From positions 93,247,890 through 93,311,889 of the forward strand of contig JAVMKO010000003.1 of assembly GCA_032164245.1 (NCBI GenBank): a stretch of DNA of 64,000 bases, written 5' to 3'. The translations under genes and the position numbers were made by a program. The stretch's first letter is position 1. Each line of letters opens with the position of its first letter. The notes under the pieces were generated by a model. The model was not told where the DNA came from, did not search any database, and worked only from the letters and a program-made list of their open reading frames with translations. Below, piece by piece: positions 36,268 through 46,250 of the stretch. Source of the DNA: Sternotherus odoratus (lineage: Eukaryota; Chordata; Testudines; Kinosternidae).

Positions 36268-36568
36268 ATCTGAAAGCAGAGAGAACATTTTTTGCCTTGG
36301 CTCTACATTTTCCTAAAAAGTCAGTCAAATGAAAAATGAAATATTGTATTTAAATCAAAGTATGTATTAGTGCCAAGCCTTGCGCACCAATTTTCAGCAT
36401 GAAGCGAATTAAATTGGCTGAAATAGGCAGTACCATAAAATCCCCCTTAATAAGGGGATGGCAATAGAAATGCTAAGAGATCTCCATATGTAAGACAGAA
36501 ACAAATCATAAGCTTTATTTTGCTCTTGTTTATGTTCATGACAGAAGTACCAAACACAAGCCTATTTC

Positions 36569-36615
36569 CTGTGTGCTATATTATTGCTATATTATTCATG
36601 GGTCACATTTAAAGT
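36569..36615 (+). repeat. 47-bp direct repeat, copy 2
   Basis: Second copy of the 36221-36267 sequence, beginning CTGTGTGCTATATTATTGCT, offset by 348 bp. The intervening 301 bases are not repeated. Confidence 0.95.
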
Positions 36616-38404
36616 GGAACTAATCTTTTTAAGACAGATGCAACAATAGTTTGCATGGCTGCTACCATCAGTGAATTGAGTGACGTACTCAGGGATGCAA
36701 TTTGCACAAAGCATCCGAATTACCAATAGTTCATGGTTTGAAAATAGCTGACCTTTGACCCCCACAGGCTTGACGATCTGACGTCACTGAGTTAGTGAAA
36801 ACAAGGGAATGTGAAAAACTGGCTACATCTAGAAGTAACATTCACGCTTGACTAAAAAGCATTGGCGAAGTAAGAAAATTGGGTAGCTGATTGGGAACCC
36901 TACAGGAGTTTTTCACAAAACAGGAAAATAGTGTTAAACTGACATTTACTAAGCAAGCTGCTAAACAGCAGTGCTCCGGGTATGCCCTGCACTGAAGCAA
37001 AATGCCAGAATTGTATAATGATCAGACTTTGATGGATCCGACTGATGGCCCAAAGGCTGTTCTTCTATTTTTTATTACTTCCGTCTGATCCTTATCCCTG
37101 GTTTGATGAACTATTTTTAAGTGTCTATTTTCCTTTTCGACTGTGTAGTAAGCTTCAGCAAATACTTCAATTCAGTATCTCTCTGATTGCAGAGCTTGTT
37201 ATTTATCTGTTAAAGTGACAATATCAACTGGAAATCTAATAATGTTTTACTCTTTTAAAACATTGTTATCTTTTTTGACCTGAGTGCTTAGTCAAAAATT
37301 CAGGATCTTGCAGTTTGTTTCAGTTTGGGAGAAAAAAATGGTGATTTTTTGATGCAGGAATCAGGTGTTTCTTTGATGCAGTCTGGTTTATGTACAAAGA
37401 ATGTATGAAGTCTTGTTTCCCTGAACACAGTGAGAATCAGACAATAAGGGACAATATCTTTGCCCACGGTTCCAACCCCCTTTTCAGTAAGCATCCTCCC
37501 CAAAACTTCTTTCTCTTTCTTACCTTTTCACAGGGCCACACTGCTAGTGTTTGTTCTTACGGTGTTGTTGGCTTTTTCTGTTTTTGCTTCTCTGTGTCAG
37601 TTTTTGTGATGTTTCTCCCTCTCACACACCTCCACTAAAATAATACCCAGACAGGCACACAGCCTCCACCGACATTGTTCAAGTTCCTGAGTGGCCTCAC
37701 ATGTGCCTTTATTTTCGGCAATGACATGTGCCTAAGTTTGGTTAGAGGCTGCTTTGTTTTAGCTACTTGCTTCCATAAAGGAGTTTAATGGTGTCATACA
37801 ACGATCTAACATGAAAGACATGATTGGACCCCCACACAGAGAGTTTCAAAGAGGTTTAACCAAACGCATAACAATATTTTCCTTTCCTCTCTGTGTGAAA
37901 GATCCACATAGATGGGGAAACTTACTATATAGCTGTAACAATAAGGCAGATGCACAGAATATTTGAAAATACATTTCAAGACACAAAGGGCTAGATACTC
38001 TGCTGGTGTAGATCAGCATATCTCCATTTAAGTGAATGGTGCTACACCTATTTACACTGGCTGAGGATCCGTTCTATTGTACTTTAGGATAATAAAAAAT
38101 AAGTAAAGGTGAAATTCATTCAAGCCAAAGTGGTTATACTCCCACACCTGCCTATAGCAGGGCTCAACTCCATGCCAGATTCAAGTATCCCACTTCTAAA
38201 ACAATTCTCTAGAGCCCTGATGAAACAAAGGGGAATTTGGAGTTTACTAAATTTCAAATGCTGTAGCTAATACACTAGGAGTTTATCTGGTCATATATTT
38301 CAGAGTCTAGTGAGGCTTTGTCTTAACTAGAATTCCAAGGTGTATTGATCGCCGGTGTTCGCTAACACCGTCTAACTAACATGTTCCATGACTCTACGGA
38401 GGAT
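36616..38404. other. No recognised gene; one short palindromic repeat fragment
   Basis: A short repeat of the GGCCTGAT/TTACAC type lies at about 37988-38063 (TAGATACTCTGCTGGTGTAG, CTATTTACACTGGCTGAG). I see nothing else. Confidence 0.4.
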
Positions 38405-38535
38405 AAGGCACGGTAGACTTGGGGTTGGAAGGGGTTGGAATGGGGGCAGGGCAGGAGTGGAGTGGGGCAGGCTGGGGTGGGAGGTCGAGCACTCACCGGT
38501 GCCAGGAGAACTTGGCTCCTGTGCACTCACATGAC
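38405..38535 (-). repeat. GC-rich dispersed element fragment
   Basis: On the minus strand the right edge reads CCAAGTTCTCCTGGCACCGG then TGAGTGCTCGACC, homologous to the right edge of the foldback element at 42525-42893. The rest is a G-rich stretch of GGGGCAGG and GGGGTTGGAA units. Confidence 0.6.
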
Positions 38536-38615
38536 CCGTCTTGCATAAAATGCATCATAATTATGCCATAATCATATAATAATATCACTGTCAAGAATAT
38601 GAGGTGCAGTGTGAC

Positions 38616-38889
38616 AGTGGGCATTTGTCCCATGTGCTTTTACTGACCCGATGAGTTGGCTAGAGCAAACAGGACAAATGCCCACTTTTGTCAAAAAAAG
38701 TGGAGTGTGGGGGGACAAGTGGCCATCCCAGCTCTGCACAGGGGTGGGAGGCAGGGATCCGGAAGGGGGAAGGCAGGGCCCTAGCAAGCAGCAATGCAAG
38801 CCCCAACCCCAGCCTTGCCTGGGGGACAGGCAGGGCTCAGGTGGCAGCAATGCCAGCCCAGAATTTGGGAAATATGGTCACCTTATCTA
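38616..38889 (-). mobile_element. Dispersed repeat ending in ACCATATTTCCC (copy 1)
   Basis: On the minus strand its right end reads AAGGTGACCATATTTCCCAA, and the left part contains a perfect 15-bp inverted repeat (38616-38630 with 38672-38686). The interior is GC-rich and repetitive. The sequence resembles a non-autonomous DNA element of reptiles. The open frames of up to 144 codons crossing this region are not genes. Confidence 0.55.
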
Positions 38890-39103
38890 GTATGTGTATT
38901 GTTGCTCACCTGAGCCTTGCCTGCCTTCCGCATGGGGAGGGAGGCTCAGGCCAACGGGTTGGGCCAGTCCTGTGCAGGGGGTGGGGTGGCATGGGCAAGC
39001 GGCATGGGCCAGTCCTGTATGAGAGGAGGGAGAAGGCTGAGGGCTTGAGACAGCCCTGTGCAATTACCCATCTTCCCTTTAGGAAATATGGTCTCCTAAG
39101 GAT
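38890..39103 (-). mobile_element. Dispersed repeat ending in ACCATATTTCC (copy 2)
   Basis: A second element of the same type lies next to the first in the same orientation. Its right end reads AGGAGACCATATTTCCTAAA on the minus strand. Repeated CATGGGCCAGTCCTGT-like units lie within it. Confidence 0.5.
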
Positions 39104-39121
39104 GTTAGAAAGAGAATGGTG

Positions 39122-39510
39122 ATTGATTGTTCTCCATGTTCACTGACAGTAGGACAAGAAGTAACAGGCTTAATCTGAAGCAAGTTAGATTTAGGTTTGA
39201 TATTAGGAAAAACTTTCTAACTATATAGTATCAGAGGGGTAGCCGGGTTAGTCTGGATCTGCAAAAGCGACAAAGAGTCTTGTAGCACCTTACAGACTAA
39301 CAGATTTTAGGGATCATGAGCTTTCATGGGCTAAGACCCACTTCATAGTTAGTTAAGTACTGGAACGTAGAATATGTATTATTGGAGGTTTTAAGAACAG
39401 GTTAGACAAACACCTGTCAGGGATGGTCTAAATATACTTGGTCTTTCCTCATTGCAGGCAGCTTGACTTGATGGCCTCTCAAGGTCCCTTCCAGCTCTAT
39501 ATTTAATAGA
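39122..39510 (+). mobile_element. CR1 3' end interrupted by a SINE
   Basis: The left part (TAACAGGCTTAATCTGAAGC, TTAGATTTAGGTTTGATATT, AAAACTTTCTAACTAT) and right part (GTTAGTTAAGTACTGGAACG, GGTTAGACAAACACCTGTCA, CCTCTCAAGGTCCCTTCCAG) form one continuous CR1 3' region once the SINE at 39230-39344 is removed. Confidence 0.88.
39230..39344 (+). mobile_element. Tortoise-type Pol III SINE inside CR1
   Basis: ATCAGAGGGGTAGCCGGGTT with AGTCTGGATCTGC (head), GTAGCACCTTACAGACTAAC (body), and GAGCTTTCATGGGCTAAGAC with CCACTTC (3' end). ATAGT occurs at both junctions (39225-39229 and 39345-39349) and is a short probable target duplication. Confidence 0.85.
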
Positions 39511-42500
39511 TTTAATGAAAATAACATGAGGAGATACTTAGTAGATTTTATAGAATCACATGCGTAAGAGTAGATTCAAATGTCAGAGAACGATATTTTA
39601 TACCCTATGTCAAGCTGTCTGGAGTAGCTCACGAATGTAGGTGCATGTCTCTGAGCAGACTCTTTCAAACCAGGGCACAAACCCCAAACTGGTGTTTCAC
39701 CAACTAAGTATCAAGTGTGAACTCCTAAAGCACTATAACTGCCTTAACATGGAGTCGCAGACGGTCCCCCTGCTTACCTTAGTCTATCTTGACACGTAGG
39801 TAAGCTTGCATTTGTGATAGATGGTCTCTTATACCAAAAATCTCAGCACTATTCAGGTTATTCCCGGTCCCAAAGGATCAGTCACTTATCTCAGGCCAAG
39901 TGCACCCAAAGACAACACTTGTACCCAATCCTATAATAAACAAAGTAAAGATGTATTAACTAGGAAAAATAAATTAGTTATTTACAAGGTTAGAGCAGGT
40001 AAACAGTCACACAAATGAGTTATTGTGTTGGGTTCCAAAAGTTAAAAGAACCTGCTGCAATAGGCAAGCTCTAAGTTCCTCAGGGATAACCCAAGCTAAA
40101 CAGCCAGGGGACCCTTGCTTATGATTAGAAGTCTTCTCCCTGAAGTCTGAGCAGCATAGGGATGATAATCTTTGTCAGGAAGAAATTTGTATTCCCTTCC
40201 TCCCAAATTCAAGCTGTGATGGAATGAGCATTTGTGCACATCTGCTCTTCATAGGTGTGGGGAAAACAAAGTCTTTTGTCCATTGGTAATCCACAGTGAC
40301 TTGTCTGGTGTCTAAAGGCCTCTTTTGTTGGGCAGAAGATGACATTTCTTGAGGTAAAATAGTATTTTACACTTGTTAATTCTTCTGCCCAAACTGAGGG
40401 AGTTTCCAGTTTCAAAGCAAAGACTTTTATCGTTCCAGAGAAAATGCTTAAATATTACCTTATAACATGGGATGTTATAAGTGAGATTAATACATGTAAC
40501 ATCTCACAAGCTTTCATAAAGGATTTCATAAAGTCCAAACACTAAACAAATATCTATAAATCCAATACCTATTTTAACCATACTAACTCAGGTGAGCCAG
40601 ACTGGTTTCCAGCTATGCATTCATCAGTGTTCAGTGAGGCCTGGGGCCTTGGTATCAGCTGGCAACTGGTCTGCCAGCATCACATTCTATGCGATAAGAT
40701 GTTGTTCCATACATGTTGCTACATACAGAACACATTGTAGGATTACACTGCACTTAGTATGTGAAGTGCCTCAACAGTTTGATAGTGTTTGAAATAACAG
40801 TTTTATTACGTGTAAGCTTTTTCTAAAAATAAAATAAAAATAAATAAAGAATAAAGCCCCAAACCTGCACATGATTTGTCTGATTGTTGTGCTTTTGTGG
40901 GAGGGAAGGGAGGAGCTTTTTATGGGTTTAATTTTCAGCAGACTTGTGTTTACATAAAAGACCATATTAAAAAAAGGAGTAAAAGAAAATATTTCCCATG
41001 GGGTTTTGACAAATATAGGACTTACGGCAAATGTTTAAAACTTAATAAAGATGTGCTGGTGGAATCACAAAATACCGAAAGAAAGTGGGAGGAAAAAACT
41101 TTACAAATTTAGGCATGGGGCTTCTGAAACAAAAATGGAGTGCTTAATGAGCTCATTTACACATCAGTACCCAGAATGCTTCTCATTCCAATAACTAGAG
41201 GTTGGAAACAAAGTGACTTAAGTGAAAGTGTAGCTATATTTACATTGTTTTCTGCAGTCAAACATTCTCCATATTTTGCTGCCATAGCTTGTAAGCTTGA
41301 ATATGACTATGCAGTCAGCTTTACCCAAGGTTTACCTTGTAAATATTAAATTTGACTCTTATGTTAAATCTTAAGTGTTTCCTTTGCATTTTAAATCAAT
41401 ATTGCAAAAGCAATGAGTTCCCAGTCTGTAGGCATATAGACTGCAAGTTACTGTATTGGAAAATAAGCAGCCATTTTTTACTTCAGGAAGTTAACAAATC
41501 ATCAAAGACGTTTATTTCAAATATTTTTGTATTCCTATAACTCATGCCTCGACAAAAACAAGATGCTTAAATGGAAATTGACTAGGACTACCAAAAAGGA
41601 CCCTATTATGTTTCTTATTTTAACATCTCAAAAGTGAAAGTGCTTTACAGTATGTTAGCAGCAGACGATCATTCTCACTTGGCTCTTTTAAAATTCAAGC
41701 GGGGCTAGTGTCCCATTCTTTCTGGCCTTTGTAGGACTCATTATTATAGTACCATCTGTTAACACCAGGATAATTGAGATGGTGTCAGTGTTTCCTTTGC
41801 AACCCCCCTATTTTCATGGCTATATAAATCAGACATAATAATCTGCTCTTGGCTGAAATAGAAAACTTGAAACAAATAATCTGTTTGGCTGTTTATATAT
41901 GATGTGTATGAAACATATAAAGGTTCTTTGTTTCCAGATACATTTTTACACTCGTATCATTTGGAAACAACTTCTGTTTTTTAATTTAAATGTTGCAGGG
42001 ATTCCATTATAAGGGGAGTGGTAGTGACCCCTACATTTATGTTTCCTAACCCTCTCCTTTATAAGCCGGTTTCCTACCTTTTTTGGAAGTTCTCTCAAGC
42101 CTCTGTGGTTTATAGCAGGAACTTTAAATTTAACAGGAGGATAGTCCTGGGATGAGAGAAGTACCCTTTGCTCACTCTCTGAAGATCTGTTCACATATGG
42201 CTGAGTTATAAGCCTTTGAAAATCATTATTTTCTCTCTACATCATTCTCTCCCCCAGTACCCAGCATTTTCTGTGGTTGAACCGATACGTAGAGCTAAAC
42301 TGCTGGAGAGGACAGAGACAAAACGGGCCATCATCATAATGCTCATCCTTTCTCCTTCCCTCCCATCAAAATACCATATAACCTTGAGCAATGGATTGGA
42401 ATGTATTTTGTTACAGAAAGTGGAGGGAGAAACCAGTGGGACAGCCATTTTAGACTGGATTCTAACCAATAAGGAGGAATGGTTAATGAATCTGAAGGTG

Positions 42501-42524
42501 GAAGGCAATTTGGGTGAAAAGAGC
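39511..42524. other. No gene; possible antisense LTR-like sequence in the first part
   Basis: From about 39740 to 40760 the sequence has the texture of antisense LTR repeats in turtles (CAATCCTATAATAAACAAAG, ATCTCACAAGCTTTCATAAA), but I see no defined ends. From 40800 on I recognise only an A-rich stretch (about 40825-40850). Confidence 0.35.
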
Positions 42525-42893
42525 ACCCATGGGGAAAAATTGGTGGTGCTCTGCACTCACCAGCAGCTCCTTGCCCCTCCCCCACCCAGCTCATTTCCTC
42601 CTTTTCCCCTGAGTGAACCGTGTGCCCACTTTTCTCCCCTCCCTCCCAGTGCTTGTGCCGTGAAACAGCTGTTTCACGTAGCTGGGAGAGAGGGGGGAGG
42701 AAGAGGAATGTGGCGTGCTCAGGGGAGGTGGTGGGGCTGGGGATTTGGGGAAGGGGTCCAATGGGGCAGGGAGGGGTGGAGTTGGGGCGGGGACTTTGGG
42801 GAAAGGTTTGGAATGGGGGTGGGGAAGGAGATAGAATTGGGGTGGGGCTGGGCGCGAGCACCCACTGGTGCCGGGGAAAGTTGGTGCCGATGG
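42525..42893. mobile_element. GC-rich foldback-type repeat element
   Basis: The left edge (CCATGGGGAAAAATTGGTGG, TGCTCTGCACTCACC) and right edge (GAGCACCCACTGGTGCCGGG, GAAAGTTGGTGCCGATGG) are related. The interior is CT-rich on the left and GA/GGGG-rich on the right, so the halves are partly self-complementary around a perfect 20-bp palindrome at 42659-42678. A 237-codon plus-strand frame and a 199-codon minus-strand frame run through it; both are explained by this composition and are not called as genes. Confidence 0.6.
42659..42678. repeat. Perfect 20-bp palindrome
   Basis: CGTGAAACAGCTGTTTCACG is fully self-complementary and lies near the axis of the foldback element. It contains a CAGCTG E-box. 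Confidence 0.95.
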
Positions 42894-43039
42894 CTAGAAC
42901 TATTCTGTAAAAGCTTGCTCCAGGTATGAAAAAAATCATCAAATCATACCTAGAAACTACTCATTTGAAACTCCAGATATGTAAGTAGATCAGGAAATGT
43001 CTAGGAAGATGCGATTAGGTTTCTCTCTTATTATTTATG

Positions 43040-43579
43040 GGTTGTGGACTCCTCCATGCTAAGTCCAAGTGCCTTTGTTTTGCTTGTTACCTTTAAGCTG
43101 AACCACAAGAGAGCTATCCCAATGCTTAATTCTTGTAATTGTTTATTTAAAATCTAGCAAAAAGCCTAAGGTCCAAATGTATTTTCTTCCATTTTGTTTC
43201 TAATAAAATTTACCTTTTTTTAATAACAGGATTGGATTTTTGTGTCCTAAGAGGTTTCTGCATACTTTGTTTAATTAGCTTGTGGCAACAGCTGATTTCC
43301 TTTGTTTCTCTCTCAGCTCTTCCCCATTAGGGGAGGAGGGTAAAGGGGCTTGAGGGTACCCCACAGGAAAGAATTTCTAAGGTTTCTTTCTTCCTGGGTT
43401 TGAAGGGTTTTTTTATGCACTTGGGTGGTGGCAGCATCTACCCATTCAAGGTAAGAGAGAAGCTGTAACCTTGGAAGTTTAGTACAAGCCTGGAGTGGCC
43501 ACTATTAATTTTTAGAATCCCTGCAGGGCCCCACCTTCTGCACTCGAAGTGCCAGAATGAGGAATCAGCCTTGAAAACA
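43040..43579 (+). mobile_element. LTR-like element, left end undefined
   Basis: AATAAA (43202-43207) is followed by TTGGATTTTTGTGTCCTAAG, GAGGGTACCCCACAGGAAAG and the motif TGGTGGCAGC (43426-43435), then about 140 bp ending CTTGAAAACA. The same motif lies in the U5 part of the 27193-28022 LTR at a similar distance from its end, so I infer an LTR. No target duplication was found, and the U3 part is short or missing. Confidence 0.55.
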
Positions 43580-44959
43580 TTCATGGTACTATATTGATGC
43601 ATCAAAATACAGACATAAAGGGCCTTATTCGCCATGGTTTTGCACCAGTACAAAGTGAGCAGTGTGATGGAGTAACAAATCCTGATTTGCTAATGTTTTA
43701 TACCTACTTCATTCTGCTGGCAGAGGAGAATCAGACCAACTACTGAAGAGAGAAAAGTTTTTTTGTTAAGATGTAGCAAAAGTCTACCCAATTCTTTGTT
43801 TGCACTGTCCAAATGTGAGCTTATTACACTCAAAACCAAAGTCATTCCTGGTGTAACTCCATTGACGACAGTGGAGTTACAGAGATTAATTTGGCCTCCA
43901 GAACTTGAAATTACAATGAAATCACTTATAAAAAGGCTGAAGTTTGAGATCACTGGCAGCAATAACATACCTATTAGCTTTGAATAAATAATAACTGAAC
44001 AACACTGCTATAGAGAAGTGACTGTAGGTGTCTAAGCTGCATGTATCAATTAGCAGTTAAAATAATCAAAATAATCCAAAACATCTGGATGAATGGAATC
44101 ATACAGCACTACACAAACTTTTGACAATTATACTGATTCCACTAGATGATACACTCTTAAATACATGTTAAGTGGGAAGTAAAGGGGAAGTTCACCTTCT
44201 AACTGACTTGGCCCTAATTCTGTGGCTGTAGTAAAATAGTGCACTCTGCAGAGTAAATATGAAGTCAATAAGCACAGGAAATAGTAACTGAAGATTAAAG
44301 CTTCCTTTACCTTGGGCAGATAAAATGCACTTCTGTGTGGGTTCTGATAACCGATTATCTTTACTGCATTAAAGTGTGATGACTGAAGTACCATTATTAC
44401 TTAGTTCTCGTTGCTGCCTGAGAGGATGGGCAATAGGCAGTCAGCCTATTTTTGCATCCTGTTGGAGGATTAAAGCTTGAAAAACAAGATAACCCACATT
44501 TTCTTCATATTTTATATAAGTGAAACCTAAAAAGGCCCTGATAACTGAAGAGATGCTTAGATACCATGGTGATGAACATGGCACAAAAAGACAGATACAA
44601 ATTGGTTTAGTGAGCTTCACATACTGTGTTTCCAAATTTCAGAATAAGTATGAAAAGGAATTTGCTAAGCACAAACCATGCCATACCACCTACCTATTGG
44701 CTCATGCATAGTATTAGTTCTACTAAGTCCTGCCACGAACGTCATGGATCCATCACAAGTCTAAGAAAAGCATGATGCCCCTTAGAACACTAGGATGACC
44801 TGGTAACAATAATGAATTGTAAAACAGTGAAAGGAAGGAGACACATGGATGTGGCTGCTTCCTACTTTCAGCATGTTTCTTCTCCTACTAGGCTCTTTGT
44901 TCAACTCTTACTTCACTCTCAGATACTATACTGAGATGTCAGAGCAGGCACGTAATGGG
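43580..44959. other. No recognised gene
   Basis: GGTGTAACTCCATTGACGAC with GTGGAGTTAC near 43850-43879 is a fragment of the palindromic GGAGTTAC repeat type. I see nothing else. Confidence 0.4.
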
Positions 44960-46250
44960 CATTCAGGGTACAATCTATACCAGTGAGGGGTTACATCACT
45001 GCCTGTCCTGGAACCCTGGGTGCCTCAAGAATTTTGCTAATGTAACTTGCTGCCTGGGATGTTTAGTCAGCAACAAGCATGCAGGTCACACCCTGGGTGC
45101 CTGTGTATAATTGCAGTCTGGGTCCTGCAACTCTGACCTCAGCAGCCTGCCAGCAACACACCACTCACACTCTGGTCTCTACCAGCCTTGGTTACAGCCA
45201 GCAAGGTGACCCTAACACACTCCCAGCTCCAAATTTTCCCAATATGCTGTGCTCCGTAACATCCAGCCCTCTCCTGGACTGTTCAGAGGAAATAAGGCGT
45301 GTTTGTTCCTCTAAGGACACAAAACCACATTAACTTTAATTTAAACACAGCACTGGTGGTTTCAATTAATAGTATAACATGTTTATTAACAAATGAAATT
45401 TGGCGTTTCAGTGAATTCAAGTCTGAGAAAGAAAGTTAGTAAGAGTTACAAGTGAAAACACACATATAAAAATCTGAAACTTAACCTACTAAGATTCAGA
45501 CTTTGTTCGAGATGGTTTCTCTTACCAATCTTCCTTCTTCCCCACAACAGGTGACTTTATAATAATAAAATAATAAATAATAAATGGAGATATACCAATC
45601 TCCTAGAACTGGAAAGACCTTGAAGGTCATCGAGTCCAGTCCCCTGCCTACACTAGCAGGATCCGCCTGCCTACACTAGCAGGATTGCCCTAAATGGCCC
45701 CCTCAAGGATTGAACTCACAACCCTGGGTTTAGCAGGCCAATGCTCAGCCCCACTGAGCTATCCCCCCACAGCCACTTTCAGTCAGGGCTTTCCATAGAT
45801 GTACAAGGTGGTGGCTTCTTTGGTCTTTCTAGGTGAAAGATCTTTGCCTAAGCAGGACTCTCACTTATATTTAAGTTTTCAGAGATATCAACTTCCCCAC
45901 ACTGGGTTGAAAGGTTCATCTTTCTCAGCTTGCAAGAGTTCTGGTCCCATAGTCCGTCTAGCGATAGATGCCAAACATGGCTTCTGTCCTTGCTTATAGC
46001 TTCTATATATTGGAATAGTGCAATATATGGATAGGTCTTCCTTTTTTAATGACAAACTTCTCTTTCCATGATAGTGTAGCACTGTCTGGCCATCCCTCTC
46101 CAATGGCCCTCATTTTGTGAGATGTCACTCTTCAGTCCCAAAATCCTTTATTCACACAAGTTTGGTGCTCACCCCACTTTTATTGTTGGAGATTATATGC
46201 ATCAGAAATAAAGACTCACAGATCAGAAGTTAGTGGTTCTGTGTGTCAGT
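44960..46250 (-). mobile_element. Possible antisense LTR-type element carrying a SINE
   Basis: AATAAA is present on the minus strand at 45382-45387 (TTTGTTAATAAACATG). The left part (U5-like, about 44960-45380) and right part (U3-like) have the look of reptile LTR repeats. A tRNA-related SINE at 45558-45769 splits the right part. Ends and target duplication are not resolved. Confidence 0.35.
45558..45769 (-). mobile_element. tRNA-derived SINE with CR1-like tail
   Basis: On the minus strand the 5' head reads GGGGGGATAGCTCAGTGGGG (A-box region) and GGTTGTGAGTTCAATCC (B box), a tRNA-like Pol III promoter. The middle contains TTCCAGTTCTAGGAGATTGG and a CR1-like GACCTTGAAGGTCATCGAGT (plus-strand orientation). 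The 3' tail is an AAT-rich microsatellite (45558-45584). ACAGGTGACTTT before and ACAGCCACTTT after may be a decayed target duplication. Within it a 20-bp block is duplicated at a 23-bp offset (45643-45662 and 45666-45685). Confidence 0.82.

Noticed and set aside
38688..39122. Plus-strand 144-codon frame
   Set aside because: It lies in two copies of a GC-rich dispersed repeat and is composition-driven.
42216..42929. Plus-strand 237-codon frame and overlapping minus-strand 199-codon frame
   Set aside because: Both run through a GC-rich, strand-asymmetric dispersed element. The translated sequence is low in complexity (runs of P, S, G, W) with no domain.
45698..45769. Possible tRNA gene on the minus strand
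   Set aside because: A- and B-box-like sequences are present, but they continue into a CR1-like body and an AAT tail, so this is a SINE and not a tRNA gene.
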